In this document: piece by piece, positions 27,042 to 37,819 of the stretch
Position numbering within the stretch: the first letter of the stretch is position 1
How the letters are laid out: each line of letters starts with the position of its first letter
NCBI GenBank assembly: GCA_900095165.1
Contig: LT606947.1
Location: forward strand, 1,426,001 to 1,490,000
Direction: 5' to 3'
Source of the DNA: Polynucleobacter necessarius
Lineage (GTDB): Bacteria > Pseudomonadota > Gammaproteobacteria > Burkholderiales > Burkholderiaceae
Length of the DNA stretch: 64,000 bases
Notes under the pieces: generated by a model
Database searches by the model: none
Seen by the model: the letters and a program-made list of their open reading frames with translations, nothing else
What the model was told of the DNA's origin: nothing
Program-made: the position numbers and the translations under genes

Positions 27042-29789
27042 TTAGTCTATAGAGCTTGCCAGCTGGCGACGGATGTCTTCAACAGACTCATTACGACGCT
27101 TAGCAAGATCTTCAATCTGATCAGCTGACAACTTGCCCACATTGAAATAACGCGCGTCTGGATGTGCCAGGTAAAAACCACTAACACTAGAAGCCGGGTT
27201 CATGGCCATCGATTCAGTCAAGGTCATACCAATATCTTCCGAACCAATCACGCGCAATAAATCTTTTTTCACCTCATGCGCAGGGCAGGCTGGGTAGCCT
27301 GGCGCAGGACGGATGCCACGGTATTCCTCATTAATCATTTGATCATTCGTCAAAATCTCATCGGTTGCATAGCCCCACAGATCTGTACGAACGCGATGGT
27401 GCATCAACTCCGCGAATGCTTCTGCCAAACGATCGGCCAAGGACTGCAACATGATTGCGCTGTAGTCATCATGCTTGGCATGAAACTCGGCAACTTTTTT
27501 CTCAACACCATGGCCGGTCGTAACAGCAAAGCAACCCAGGTAGTCAGCCACCTTAGAATCTTTTGGCGCCACATAATCTGCCAAGCAACGGTTAGGTCGA
27601 CGAACGCCATCAATTACAGGGCGCTCAGACTGCTGGCGTAAGTTATGCCAAACAAATAGTGGATGCTCGCGCGATTCATCGCTATATAAGACGATGTCAT
27701 CACCAATCGTGTTTGCTGGATAGAAAGCCACCACAGCACCTGCCTGCAACCACTGGCCTTTGATTAATTTATCCAATAGCGCCTGCCCATCTTCAAATAC
27801 TTTACGAGCCTCTACGCCAACGATTTCATCATCCAAGATTGCTGGGAACTTACCAGCCAAATCCCAAGTCTGGAAGAATGGTGTCCAGTCAATATATTTA
27901 GCAATATCGCTTAAAGCAAAGTTCTTGAAAACCCGGCGCCCAATGAACTTCGGCTTCTCAGGTACATAGTGAGCCCAATCAATCAGCTCGCGATTCTTGC
28001 GTGCCGCCTCTAAAGAGATGGTTGGCGATGCTTTTTTATTCGCATGCTGCTCACGAATACGCACATAGTCATCGCGCAGATCTTGAATAAATTTCTTGGC
28101 GCTTTCATCAGATAGCAAGCTTGATGCCACTGATACAGAGCGGGAAGCGTCAGGCACATAAACGACTGGGCCATCGTAATGGGGTGCAATCTTCACCGCG
28201 GTATGCACACGAGAAGTTGTAGCGCCACCAATCATCAATGGAATTTGGCGTTCGCGGAAATAATCATCACGCTGCATCTCTTGAGCAACGTAAGTCATCT
28301 CTTCTAAGGATGGAGTGATCAAACCAGACAGACCAACAATATCTGCCTTTTCTTCTTTAGCACGCTTCAGAATTTCTGCGCAAGGCACCATCACGCCCAT
28401 ATTGGCAACTTCAAAGTTATTACATTGCAGCACTACCGTCACAATGTTTTTTCCAATATCGTGCACATCACCCTTAACGGTCGCCATCACAATCTTTCCC
28501 TTGGCTTTCGCTTCGCCACCAGAAGCAATGTGCAGGCGCTTTTCTTCCTCAATATAGGGAATCAAAATCGCTACCGCTTGTTTCATTACACGTGCACTCT
28601 TGACCACTTGCGGCAAGAACATCTTACCGGCACCAAACAAATCACCGACAACATTCATTCCATCCATCAGGGGGCCTTCAATAACCTCGATCGGACGACC
28701 GCCTGCACCCATAATTTGGGCACGCAGCTCTTCAGTATCGTCTTCAATAAAAGTAGTGATGCCATGCACCAAAGCATGCGTCAAGCGCTCACGCACGGGG
28801 ACTTCACGCCACACCAAATTCTCCACCTGCTTTGCGCCACCGCCCTTAAATTGGTCGGCAATATCCAGCAAACGCTCAGTTGGAGTCTTGCCGTCTTTTT
28901 CTCTAAAACGATTGAGCACCACATCTTCAACGCGCTCACGTAATTCAGGATCTAGATCTGCATAAACGCCAAGCTGTCCCGCATTGACGATGCCCATGTC
29001 CATGCCCGCTTGAATGGCGTGATACAGGAATACGGTGTGAATAGCTTCACGTACGCGATCGTTACCGCGGAAAGAAAAGCTGACGTTCGAGACGCCACCA
29101 CTGACCTTCGCACCTGGCAGATTTTCTTTAATCCAGCGGGTCGCATTGATGAAATCTACTGCGTAGTTGTCATGCTCTTCAATACCAGTCGCAATGGCAA
29201 AGATATTGGGATCAAAAATAATATCTTCTGCTGGGAAGCCAATCTCATTCACAAGGATTTGATAGCAACGTTGACAAATTTCAGTCTTGCGCTTAAAAGT
29301 GTCGGCCTGACCTACCTCATCAAACGCCATCACAACAGATGCTGCGCCGTAACGGCGAATCAAACGCGCTTGTTTTCTAAAAGACTCTTCACCCTCTTTA
29401 AGAGAGATCGAGTTCACAATCGGCTTGCCTTGAATGCATTTCAGGCCTGCCTCGATCACGCTCCATTTGGAGGAGTCGATCATGATCGGTGCACGTGCAA
29501 TATCTGGTTCGGAAGCAATCAAATTCAAGAAGCGCGTCATCGCTGCCTCTGAATCCAACATCGCTTCATCCATATTAATATCAATGACTTGAGCGCCATT
29601 CTCAACTTGCTGTCTTGCAACTACCAAAGCTTCATCAAATTGATTATTCAAAATCATGCGGGCAAATGCCTTAGAGCCTGTGACGTTGGTGCGCTCACCA
29701 ATATTTACGAAGCCAACATTGGCTGTGACATTGAAAGGCTCTAAGCCCGAGAGCTTCATTGGCGGCATTGCCTTTGCAGCCTTACTCAT
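27042..29789 (-). CDS. metH: methionine synthase, cobalamin-dependent, folate/B12/activation part
   Basis: 915 residues covering the last three modules of MetH. The pterin-binding domain has [11 protein letters not shown] near residue 30. The B12-binding domain has [11 protein letters not shown] (DxHxxG) near residue 440. The SAM-binding activation domain has [13 protein letters not shown] near the C-terminus. It moves methyl from methyl-THF through cobalamin to homocysteine bound by the partner gene product. Start ATG 29789 overlaps the partner stop by four bases. The enzyme needs cobalamin, and no B12 genes are in the window. Confidence 0.95.
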   Translation of the reverse strand: MSKAAKAMPPMKLSGLEPFNVTANVGFVNIGERTNVTGSKAFARMILNNQFDEALVVARQQVENGAQVIDINMDEAMLDSEAAMTRFLNLIASEPDIARAPIMIDSSKWSVIEAGLKCIQGKPIVNSISLKEGEESFRKQARLIRRYGAASVVMAFDEVGQADTFKRKTEICQRCYQILVNEIGFPAEDIIFDPNIFAIATGIEEHDNYAVDFINATRWIKENLPGAKVSGGVSNVSFSFRGNDRVREAIHTVFLYHAIQAGMDMGIVNAGQLGVYADLDPELRERVEDVVLNRFREKDGKTPTERLLDIADQFKGGGAKQVENLVWREVPVRERLTHALVHGITTFIEDDTEELRAQIMGAGGRPIEVIEGPLMDGMNVVGDLFGAGKMFLPQVVKSARVMKQAVAILIPYIEEEKRLHIASGGEAKAKGKIVMATVKGDVHDIGKNIVTVVLQCNNFEVANMGVMVPCAEILKRAKEEKADIVGLSGLITPSLEEMTYVAQEMQRDDYFRERQIPLMIGGATTSRVHTAVKIAPHYDGPVVYVPDASRSVSVASSLLSDESAKKFIQDLRDDYVRIREQHANKKASPTISLEAARKNRELIDWAHYVPEKPKFIGRRVFKNFALSDIAKYIDWTPFFQTWDLAGKFPAILDDEIVGVEARKVFEDGQALLDKLIKGQWLQAGAVVAFYPANTIGDDIVLYSDESREHPLFVWHNLRQQSERPVIDGVRRPNRCLADYVAPKDSKVADYLGCFAVTTGHGVEKKVAEFHAKHDDYSAIMLQSLADRLAEAFAELMHHRVRTDLWGYATDEILTNDQMINEEYRGIRPAPGYPACPAHEVKKDLLRVIGSEDIGMTLTESMAMNPASSVSGFYLAHPDARYFNVGKLSADQIEDLAKRRNESVEDIRRQLASSID

Positions 29790-30850
29790 GCTGCCACCTC
29801 GGCGCTCTCGCGATAGAAGGCGCGTGGCTTGCGCTTGGCAACTGCATTCGCAATCGCACGAATATGGTCTGGCGTCGTTCCGCAGCAACCACCCACGAGA
29901 TTGACTAAGCCATCTTTTGCAAAACCATCGACAAGGCTAGAAGTAATTTCTGGGGTCTCATCAAAGCCAGTATCACTCATTGGATTAGGCAAGCCTGCAT
30001 TGGGATAGCAAGATACGGCAGCGTCACAGATACGCGCTAGCTCAGCAATGTAAGGACGCATCAGAGCTGCGCCTAAGGCGCAGTTCAAACCAAAAGTTAA
30101 TGGCTTAATATGACGCAAGCTATTCCAAAAAGCTTCAACTGTTTGTCCCGACAAGATACGCCCAGAAGCATCAGTCACTGTTCCTGAAATCATCACCGGC
30201 AAACGCTCACCAGTTTCTTCAAAGAATTCATCTAAGGCGAACAATGCAGCTTTGGCATTGAGTGTGTCAAAAATTGTCTCCACTAAAAATAAATCAACGC
30301 CGCCCTCAAAGAGGCCTTCGATCTGCTCGCGATAGGAAGCACGCAATGCATCAAACGTTACATTGCGAGCACCTGGATCATTTACATCCGGAGAAATACT
30401 TGCTGTCTTTGGAGTAGGTCCGATTGCGCCCGCTGCAAAACGTGGCTTATCTGGCGTAGAGTATTTTTCACAGGCAGCACGCGCCAATTGAGCAGAGATG
30501 ACATTCATCTCACGTGCCAAGGCCGCCATCTTGTAATCTTCTTGCGCAACAGAAGTGGCTCCAAAAGTATTGGTCTCAATAATGTCTGCACCCGCATCCA
30601 AATACTGCTCATGAATCTTACTGATGATTTGTGGCTGGGCGAGAACTAGGAGTTCGTTATTGCCCTTGATGTCGCCAGGGTGAGCTTCAAAGCGCTTACC
30701 GACAGACAATCCACGGTAATCCGCTTCATTGAGCTTGTATTGCTGAATCATGGTGCCCATAGCGCCATCTAAAATCAGAATGCGCTGCTTCAGTAGCTCG
30801 GGAAGTGCCTGACCACGGGTGTAAGGCTGGGATAAACCATTAGATTGCAT
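29786..30850 (-). CDS. metH: methionine synthase, homocysteine-binding subunit
   Basis: 354 residues equal to the first module of Met[17 protein letters not shown] near the start, the zinc cysteine in GLNCALGAA and the paired cysteines in [11 protein letters not shown] are present. In E. coli this is fused to the rest; a two-gene arrangement is normal in Burkholderiales. The two ORFs overlap by ATGA, so the parts are made together. The 78-base gap to divergent phaM must hold both promoters; TACAAT on the minus strand at about 30890 is a candidate -10. Confidence 0.92.
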   Translation of the reverse strand: MQSNGLSQPYTRGQALPELLKQRILILDGAMGTMIQQYKLNEADYRGLSVGKRFEAHPGDIKGNNELLVLAQPQIISKIHEQYLDAGADIIETNTFGATSVAQEDYKMAALAREMNVISAQLARAACEKYSTPDKPRFAAGAIGPTPKTASISPDVNDPGARNVTFDALRASYREQIEGLFEGGVDLFLVETIFDTLNAKAALFALDEFFEETGERLPVMISGTVTDASGRILSGQTVEAFWNSLRHIKPLTFGLNCALGAALMRPYIAELARICDAAVSCYPNAGLPNPMSDTGFDETPEITSSLVDGFAKDGLVNLVGGCCGTTPDHIRAIANAVAKRKPRAFYRESAEVAA

Positions 30851-30928
30851 TGCTTAACCGGGATTAATCTCTAGAATCTCTCATTGTATTGGCATTAAGC
30901 CACTTTTATCTGACCCGGAGCCAGCTCT

Positions 30929-31378
30929 ATGTTTGGAACTATCCCTGAATTCAATCAAAGCTTAGAAATGATGAAAACCATGTGGGGCCAGGGAGCAGGC
31001 GGATCAACGCCGGGGCAATTTCCCTTCACGACAGACGCCTCTAAAGCTGCCGGGGGTTTCGGCTCCGCATTTCCAGGGCTGGATACCGATGAGCTAGAAA
31101 AGCGTATCAAGGACCTCAAAAGCGTTGAAAACTGGCTTAACCTCAACCTCAATATCTTGAAGTCCACCATTCAGGGTCTAGAGGTACAGCATGCCACCAT
31201 GATGGCCCTCAAATCCTTTGGAGATGCCGTCTCAGCAACTGCTGCTGCCGCATCCGGAGGATCGTCTGAAGAGTCCAGTACGAAAGCTTCTAAACCACGC
31301 AAAACCGCAACACGCCGTCGTCGCAAAGCTGGCGACTCAACTTACTTCGACGAAGTAGGTAATTCAGATGAGCAATAG
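30929..31378 (+). CDS. phaM: PhaM-type polyhydroxyalkanoate granule protein
   Basis: 149 residues. IPEFNQSLEMMKTMWGQ at the start, the helical block ELEKRIKDLKSVENWLNLNL in the middle, and a basic C-terminus (KPRKTATRRRRKAG) match PhaM of Ralstonia. PhaM activates PHA synthase and tethers granules to DNA through its basic tail. This implies polyhydroxybutyrate storage in the organism; phaC is not in the window. The last 89 bases overlap the 3' end of the MBL gene on the other strand. Confidence 0.82.
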   Translation: MFGTIPEFNQSLEMMKTMWGQGAGGSTPGQFPFTTDASKAAGGFGSAFPGLDTDELEKRIKDLKSVENWLNLNLNILKSTIQGLEVQHATMMALKSFGDAVSATAAAASGGSSEESSTKASKPRKTATRRRRKAGDSTYFDEVGNSDEQ

Positions 31379-32375
31379 CCTCACCCATAGCAAACGTCAT
31401 TTGGTGAATATCTAATTCACGCTTAAATAAAACCGGCACTATCTCACGAGCAGTTGCCGGTTTTTTACATGCTCCAAGTGTTTCTGCCAGACGCTCATCA
31501 TGATGCGCCTTTAACTGATCAATCCGTGACTTCATTCCTGTAAATGGCTTGCCATGTGATGGCAGAACGAGCGTATCATCAGGTAGCGGTAGATATCGAT
31601 CCAAAGAGCTCAGATATAAACCTAAAGGGTCTGCGTCTGGGTCTGCATCATAGACACTGACATTTGTAGAAATACGCGGCAACAACATATCTCCAGAAAT
31701 TAATACACTGAGATCTTTACAGAAAAGTGAAGCATGTTCAGGCGCATGACCAAATCTCATGATCACTTGCCACTCATGTCCACCAATCAAAAGCATTTCG
31801 CCATCGATGATGCGACGATATTGTCGCGGCACACCCGGAACCATATTGCTGTAATAATTAAAGCGCGCCCGAATTTTCTCTAGATCCTCTCGGGCGATGA
31901 GTCCATGTTTTTGAAAGTGATCCGCAGAGCCGCCACCGCCAGCACGCGCACCAACCGCAACACCGCCCTCTTTGTGGCTCAGCCATTGAGCAGTTAAATA
32001 ATCCGTCATCGAAATCCAGAGTGGCGCATTCCATTTTTCGCAAAGCGATTGAGAGAGCCCCACATGGTCTGGATGCATATGAGTCACGATCACCCTGAGC
32101 ACCGGCAAGCCTTCTAGCTGAGTAGCAAATATCTGATCCCAGGCTGCTTTTGTCTCATCATTAGCAATCCCACAATCCACAATGGTCCAGCCATGAACGC
32201 CTTCAAACTCATCACGCAGCAGCCATAAGTTGATGTGGTCTAAGGCAAACGGTAGACGCATCCGCAACCAACGAACCCCAGGTGCGACCTCCATTGAACT
32301 CCTCACTTCCGACAAAGCATCGACTAAGAGATAATGAATAGAACTCAGATCGCTGTATTGGTTTTTGGTATTCAT
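31290..32375 (-). CDS. MBL-fold metallo-hydrolase
   Basis: 361 residues. The metal motif is THMHPDHVG, followed by the second-metal histidine in RFGHAPEHAS, an aspartate in LISGDMLLP and a histidine in VLPSHGKPF. This resembles glyoxalase II-like/LACTB2-type hydrolases; the substrate is unknown. The conserved ending HLNYLLRRSKL lies inside the phaM overlap, so the overlap is real, not a false extension. The start may be 32375 or an internal ATG at 32294. Confidence 0.83.
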   Translation of the reverse strand: MNTKNQYSDLSSIHYLLVDALSEVRSSMEVAPGVRWLRMRLPFALDHINLWLLRDEFEGVHGWTIVDCGIANDETKAAWDQIFATQLEGLPVLRVIVTHMHPDHVGLSQSLCEKWNAPLWISMTDYLTAQWLSHKEGGVAVGARAGGGGSADHFQKHGLIAREDLEKIRARFNYYSNMVPGVPRQYRRIIDGEMLLIGGHEWQVIMRFGHAPEHASLFCKDLSVLISGDMLLPRISTNVSVYDADPDADPLGLYLSSLDRYLPLPDDTLVLPSHGKPFTGMKSRIDQLKAHHDERLAETLGACKKPATAREIVPVLFKRELDIHQMTFAMGEAIAHLNYLLRRSKLSRQLCDDGVLRFCVV

Positions 32376-32397
32376 CTTTTTCTATTCTAGGTTTGCT

Positions 32398-32574
32398 TTG
32401 ACAACAGTTTCATCACCTTGCATTAACTGGTGCGACATCAACCCTGAAAATGGTTTTTGCCGTGGTTGTTATCGCACGCTATCGGAGATTGCAGACTGGT
32501 CTAAACTTTCTAATTCTGACAAACTTAAGGTCTGGGAAAAACTGGAAACACGCAAACATCAAGCGCCCCGGTAA
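32398..32574 (+). CDS. DUF1289 family small cysteine protein
   Basis: About 58 residues. SSPCINWCDINPENGFCRGC gives the four-cysteine pattern of the DUF1289 family, probably metal-binding, followed by RTLSEIADW. Function is unknown. Start is uncertain: a TTG at 32398 gives a family-sized protein, while a TTG at 32365 would overlap the divergent MBL start. No strong ribosome site is seen for either. Confidence 0.7.
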   Translation: MTTVSSPCINWCDINPENGFCRGCYRTLSEIADWSKLSNSDKLKVWEKLETRKHQAPR

Positions 32575-32595
32575 TTATTGCTAATTACAAATTTC

Positions 32596-33579
32596 TTATT
32601 TATTAACATCCACAATTAAGCGGCCGCGCACATTTCCAGCCATCAATTCTGCGGCGTACCTTAAAGAATCTTCCAAACTAATTTCATGAGAGATCTCCTC
32701 TAAAGTTTTGAGATCAACCAATTTACTCAATTGCTCATAAGCAACTATCCGTTTGACTTTTGGCACTGTCACACTATTAATGCCATACAAAGTCACGCCA
32801 CGCAAAATAAATGGTGCAACAGTCGACGGAAAATCCATCCCCTGAGCCAATCCGCAAGCAGCAACCGCACCGTCGCTTTTGGTTTGTGCACAGGCGTTAG
32901 CCAAAGTATGACTGCCAACACTATCCACTACTGCCGCCCAGCGCTCTTTAGCTAAGGGCTTGCCAGGAGCCGACAATGCAGCACGATCAATCACTTCGCT
33001 AGCACCCAATTTCTTCAAACAATCAGCCTCGGACATGCGCCCAGTACTGGCGACTACCGTAAATCCCAATTTGCTCAGCAGAGTAATAGCGAAGCTACCA
33101 ACGCCACCCGCGGCACCAGTCACCAATACCTCGCCATCGCTTGGCTTCAAGCCATGCTTTTGTAAGGCCATTACGCATAACATTGCTGTATAGCCAGTAG
33201 TGCCAATCGCAAGAGCCTGCTTAGCAGTAAACCCCTTTGGCAGCGGAATGAGCCATTCAGATTTCACACGTGCTTGCTGCGCTAGTCCACCCCAGTGACC
33301 TTCGCCAACGCCCCAACCATTAAGCAAGACCATGTCGCCAGCTTTAAATTCTGGGCTAGCACTCTCTAAAACTTCTCCTGCGAAATCAATGCCAGGAACC
33401 ATAGGAAAGCTACGAACCACCGGGCCTTTGCCGGTAATGGCCAGACCATCTTTGTAATTCAGCGTGGAATAGAGCACCTTAACCTTGACATCTCCCTCGG
33501 GCAAACTAGCCTCATCAACCTGAGCAAGCTCTGCTCGATAGCCTTGATCATCTTTATTTACCAAAATCGCATTAAACAT
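32596..33579 (-). CDS. zinc-free MDR family oxidoreductase (YhdH/AcuI-like)
   Basis: 327 residues. NYKDGLAITGKGPVVRSFP and PGIDFAGEV are the YhdH/AcuI family blocks, and VTGAAGGVGSFAI is the NADPH-binding loop. AcuI enzymes reduce acrylyl-CoA to propionyl-CoA with NADPH; the exact substrate here cannot be read from sequence. The start is ATG 33579, with AAGGAAGAG upstream; an open frame 11 codons further up is not needed. Confidence 0.85.
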   Translation of the reverse strand: MFNAILVNKDDQGYRAELAQVDEASLPEGDVKVKVLYSTLNYKDGLAITGKGPVVRSFPMVPGIDFAGEVLESASPEFKAGDMVLLNGWGVGEGHWGGLAQQARVKSEWLIPLPKGFTAKQALAIGTTGYTAMLCVMALQKHGLKPSDGEVLVTGAAGGVGSFAITLLSKLGFTVVASTGRMSEADCLKKLGASEVIDRAALSAPGKPLAKERWAAVVDSVGSHTLANACAQTKSDGAVAACGLAQGMDFPSTVAPFILRGVTLYGINSVTVPKVKRIVAYEQLSKLVDLKTLEEISHEISLEDSLRYAAELMAGNVRGRLIVDVNK

Positions 33580-33666
33580 GTCTCTTCCTTTTAAAAGCGC
33601 TGCATTCTCCACAGCAAATACGTAATAGGTTTATCCTAACGAGCATTGCTGATTATGGAGGTTTCC

Positions 33667-33969
33667 ATGAAAAAAATTCTACTATTAACTACGATTTCGA
33701 GCTTGACGCTGTTTGGCTGCTCCTCAAGCCAAATTAATATGTCTATGGGCAATATGCGCCTCATTAGCTTCAGCGCAGCACCTCAAGACGTGATGGACTT
33801 TGCCAATACGACTTGTAAAAATGATTTCTACCAAGGCGCAAGCTTCCTGTCCAAGGCGGGCAAGGAATATCGCTTTAAATGCGTTAAAGCTGAAGAAAAT
33901 GAAATCCTGACCCCAATTCCAGGAACAATCATCCCCTCAGATGCTCCCGCTTCAGTCGCAGCAAAGTAA
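33667..33969 (+). CDS. small putative lipoprotein
   Basis: 100 residues from ATG 33667, with TGGAGG seven bases upstream. The signal MKKILLLTTISSLTLFGC ends in lipobox LFGC (Cys 18). The mature protein has two further cysteines (CKNDFY, FKCVKAEE), possibly a disulfide. No family was recognised. It is followed 21 bases later by the flavin reductase gene. Confidence 0.7.
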   Translation: MKKILLLTTISSLTLFGCSSSQINMSMGNMRLISFSAAPQDVMDFANTTCKNDFYQGASFLSKAGKEYRFKCVKAEENEILTPIPGTIIPSDAPASVAAK

Positions 33970-33990
33970 GACACTCAACAAGCAAATAAG

Positions 33991-34479
33991 ATGACCCCAT
34001 TTACCTCCCAAGAGCTCCGCAAAGGCTTTTCTTCCTTTGCAACTGGGGTCACGGTTATTACCTGCTTAGATGCTGACCAGAATGCTCACGGCATTACCAT
34101 CAGCTCCTTTAATACTGTTTCACTAGAGCCGCCACTGATTTTGTGGAGCCTGAAAAAGCATTCACGCTTAATGCCCAATTTTGAAGTTGGTCATAAACAG
34201 TTAATTCATGTGTTGGAGCGCTCACAAGAAGCAATGGCAATGCACTTTGCGACCGTGAAAGAAGATCAATTTGTGAACATCCCCCATAAGCTTGCAGCAA
34301 GCGGGCTGACCCAAATCGAGGGATGCTGCGCATACTTTGAGTGTGAGACTGTTTCAGTTCATACCGGCGGCGATCACAACATCATTGTTGCCAAAGTACT
34401 CAACCTAAAACACACTCCAGAAAGTCACCCTCTTATATTTGCACACAGCAAATTTATGGGCTTAGATTCATCACTTTAA
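33991..34479 (+). CDS. flavin reductase domain protein
   Basis: 162 residues. The FMN-binding split-barrel blocks FATGVTVITCLD, GITISSFNTVSLEPPLILW and late GGDHNIIVAKV are present. Such proteins supply reduced FMN to monooxygenases or act as small NAD(P)H:FMN reductases; no monooxygenase partner lies next to it. It precedes the GST gene by 22 bases. Confidence 0.85.
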   Translation: MTPFTSQELRKGFSSFATGVTVITCLDADQNAHGITISSFNTVSLEPPLILWSLKKHSRLMPNFEVGHKQLIHVLERSQEAMAMHFATVKEDQFVNIPHKLAASGLTQIEGCCAYFECETVSVHTGGDHNIIVAKVLNLKHTPESHPLIFAHSKFMGLDSSL

Positions 34480-34501
34480 AAAAACCAAAATAGGAATTCT
34501 C

Positions 34502-35164
34502 ATGATTCGCTTATGGGGAAGAAAAAGTTCTATTAATGTGCAAAAGGTCTTGTGGTGCCTTGCGGAGCTGGGACTAGAAGAGAGAAAAGGTTTTGAGCGC
34601 ATTGATGCTGGCCTTCATTTTGGCAAAAATCGCACCCCTGAATTTCTAGCGCTCAACCCCAATGGCTTGGTCCCTATTCTACAAGATGGTGATCTTGTGC
34701 TCTGGGAATCTAATACTATTTTGCGGTATCTTGTTCGTCAGTACGATAAGACGAAGCGCTTTCCAGCGGAGATCGGTGGTCAGTATCAATCTGAGAAGTG
34801 GATGGATTGGCAGCTAGGCACTATGTGGCCGAGTTTGCGCGTTGCCTTTTTAGGACTCACTCGGACGCCTGAAAACGAAAGAAACTACAAACTCATTCAC
34901 AAGGCATATCAAGATACCAATGCTTTGCTCGCATTACTTGATCAACAGCTAGCCAATCAACGTTATTGCTCAGGAGACACTTTCAATATTGGAGACATTC
35001 CACTGGCGCTCTGTGTCGGCAGATGGATTCTATTAAATGAAACATTTCCAGAGCAAACCGGTCTACGCCTGTCTTTGAATAATGTCGAAGCATGGATGCG
35101 GCGCATAGAAGCAGAAACCAAATACAGCGTAGTTGTAGAAAAGGAGCTCAATATTGTGAAGTAA
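34502..35164 (+). CDS. glutathione S-transferase
   Basis: 220 residues. The N-terminal thioredoxin-like domain has RLWGRKSSINVQKVLW with the serine of bacterial GSTs, the cis-proline in NGLVPILQDGD and the ESNTILRYL glutathione-binding Glu-Ser. The all-helical C-terminal domain contains CSGDTFNIGDIPLA. The enzyme class cannot be fixed. It ends the plus-strand run; an intrinsic terminator follows. Confidence 0.9.
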   Translation: MIRLWGRKSSINVQKVLWCLAELGLEERKGFERIDAGLHFGKNRTPEFLALNPNGLVPILQDGDLVLWESNTILRYLVRQYDKTKRFPAEIGGQYQSEKWMDWQLGTMWPSLRVAFLGLTRTPENERNYKLIHKAYQDTNALLALLDQQLANQRYCSGDTFNIGDIPLALCVGRWILLNETFPEQTGLRLSLNNVEAWMRRIEAETKYSVVVEKELNIVK

Positions 35165-35182
35165 GTCAGAGACTTCGATAGA

Positions 35183-35210
35183 AAAGGGTGAACTCAGTTC
35201 ACCCTTTTTC
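35183..35210. terminator. bidirectional rho-independent terminator
   Basis: AAAGGGTGAACT and AGTTCACCCTTT are perfectly complementary with one base between them, giving a stem of about 10 bp. A T run follows on the plus strand (CCCTTTTTC) and an A run precedes it, so it can stop the GST transcript and also the minus-strand efflux transcript that ends at 35232. Confidence 0.85.
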
Positions 35211-35231
35211 TTTGGCTACTTGCGGAATAAA

Positions 35232-37812
35232 TTACTGTTGCTTAAATTTCTTCTGATGGTGATCTGCCCCAATAAACAAGTACATCGCTGGCACTACAAA
35301 GAGCGTAAACAGAGTGCCGATCGACAAACCAGTAAAGATCACGATACCCATGGATTGACGGCCAGCTGCGCCAGCTCCAGAGGCAATCACTAGAGGCACC
35401 ACGCCTAATACCATCGCTGCAGTAGTCATCAGAATTGGACGCAAACGCACGCTACTTGCCTCTACGATAGCATCTAACTTGTTGCGACCAGCCTCTTGCA
35501 GCTCATTAGCAAATTCCACAATCAAGATTCCGTGCTTACTGATCAAGCCCATCAGCGTGACAAGCCCAACTTGGGTATACACATTCAAGGTGGTAAATCC
35601 GAGGTTGATAAAGATGAGTGCACCAAACAAGGCGAGTGGCACTGAAACCAAAATCACAATCGGATCACGGAAACTTTCAAACTGTGCGGCCAAGACTAAG
35701 AACACGATCAAGATCGCAAAGAACATAGTCACCAAGAAACCGCCCGACTCAGCCATGAACTGACGGGATGGGCCGGCGTAGTCCATGCTGTAGCCATTAG
35801 GTGCAACCTTTTTCAAGGTCTGACGCATGAACTCGAGTAAATCCGCTTGAGAAATAAACGGCGTACTCACACCGGAGATTGTTGCGGAGTTCAACTGCTG
35901 AAAGTGATTAATAGATTGAGGAACCACTTTTTGCCTAATCGTCGCAATCGTGCGAGCCTGAATCATCTGACCACTAGGCGTACGGATGTAGTAATCCAGG
36001 ATCTGATCTGGATTCAAGCGATCTACTTGCTTTGCTTGTGGAATAACGCGATAGGAACGACCAGCGACAGAGAAGTAATTGACGTAACCACCACCCAAGG
36101 CAGCTGAGAGCGCACTACCCACTTGCTGCTGCGTCAATACAATAACCCTGGTCTTCTGTTGGCGCCAATTCAGCGTGCGCAGTGGCGTATAGATAAGCAA
36201 CCCCGCCCAGCAATATCACACCCATCACAATGATGACCTGCTAAGTGCTCAAGAGTTCACGTAAGGTAGTTTGGTAACTGTGGTGCACCTTATCGAAAAT
36301 GCGATCGATCTTTTTCACAAACGAGGAGGCTTCTTGCTCTTCAGTAAAAATACGTGAGCACATCATCGGAGAAAGTGTCAATACAATCAATCCGGATACC
36401 GCCACCGCACTTGCCAAAGTAAAGGCAAACTCGGTAAAGAGCGCCCCAGTTAAACCGCCCTGGAAACCAATTGGAATATAGACTGCAATCAATACAATCG
36501 TCGTTGCCAAAATTGGGCCGCCCAATTCGCGTGCGGCAATTAAAGAAGTCTCTAGTGGGGACTTGCCCTCCTTCATATGGCGGTCAACGTTCTCAACCAC
36601 AATAATCGCATCGTCCACCACCAAGCCAATTGCAAGCACTAGAGCTAACAGCGTCAGTAAGTTAATGGAGCAACCTAATATCTGCATTAGGAAGAATGTG
36701 CCAATCAAAGAGAGTGGCATCGCAATCACAGGAACTGCAACTGCGCGTGCACTTCCTAGAAACAAGTAAATCACCACCGTCACAATCAATAGCGCTTCCA
36801 GTAAGGTAGCCACTACTTCATCAATCGAAGTAGTAATGAACTTAGTTGAGTCGTACACCACTTTGCCAGACATGCCGGTTGGTAGCTGCTTCTGAATATC
36901 TGGCACCACAGCACGAACACGTTCAGCCACATCAAGCAAGTTCGCCTGAGGCGCGACCTTGATAGCAATAAATACCGAGCGCTTGCCACTAAATGCGACA
37001 TTCGTGTTGTAGTCCTCAGAGCCCATGCTCACGGTCGCCACTTGATCTAAATAGACAATATTGATGCTATCTTTTTTGACGACCAATTTGCGGAACTCAT
37101 CGAGCGTATGTAAATCTGTACCAGCTACCAAGTCCACAGCAACCATGTCGCCTTTAGTGCTACCTACTGCGGACAGGTAGTTATTGACTACCATAGCGCT
37201 ATAGACATCATCGGCACCCACGCCAAGGCCGGCCATCTTCTCGCGATCGAGCCAAGCACGCAGAGCAAACTTTCTGCCGCCAGTAATTTCTGCATTCTGT
37301 ACACCATCGACAGAATCTAATTTTGGCTTTACTACCCGCAACAAGTAGTCTGTAATCGCATTGTTTGGAATGTCGTCACTATAAAAGCCCATGTACATCG
37401 CGGCAGTAGACTGAGCAATTTGCACAGTCAATACAGGCTGCTGTGCTTGTGGTGGCAGTTGATTCTTGACCGAGCTAATCTGGGTTTGGATCTGCGTTAA
37501 GGCAGCATTAGAGTCGTAATTGAGTTTGAGGGTAGCGGTAATTGTTGAAAGTCCACTCACACTCATCGATGACAAATAGTCAATGCCCTGAGACTGTGCA
37601 ATGGCCGTCTCTAATGGCTGCGTAATAAATCCAGCAATCGTCTCTGGATCGGCGCCGTAGTAAGCCGTCGTAATGGTGACAATCGCATTTTGGGTTTGCA
37701 GATATTGGTTTACTGGCAAGGATCCAACTGCCTTTAAATCAAATACCAAAACAAGCGCACTCACTACCAGTGAGAGCGCTGGTCTACGAATGAATATGTC
37801 AGTCCAATTCAT
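35232..37812 (-). pseudogene. RND efflux pump subunit, broken by a stop codon and an internal deletion
   Basis: The first 523 residues (from ATG 37812) are a normal RND N-terminal half: MNWTDIFIRRPALSLVVSAL, the IVVENVDRHM box and four to six membrane helices. The frame stops at TAG 36241-36243. Beyond the TAG the same frame reads QVIIVMGVILLGG and ELAPTEDQG, the start of helix 7 and the second periplasmic loop. Near 36131-36148 it jumps, out of frame, to QQQVGSALSAALGGGYVNYF, normally about 170 residues later. The last 322 residues (KHGILIVEFANEL, VVPAMYLFI) are intact in another frame. The pump has lost much of its second porter region and cannot work. Confidence 0.92.
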
Positions 37813-37819
37813 CTAGGAC

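Noticed and set aside
27042..30850. MetH in two pieces as a possible broken gene
   Set aside because: Both pieces are complete domain sets joined by a clean ATGA overlap, the standard arrangement in Burkholderiales.
36131..36243. Insertion-sequence-mediated disruption of the RND gene
   Set aside because: No transposase, terminal inverted repeat or target duplication is visible at the junction.
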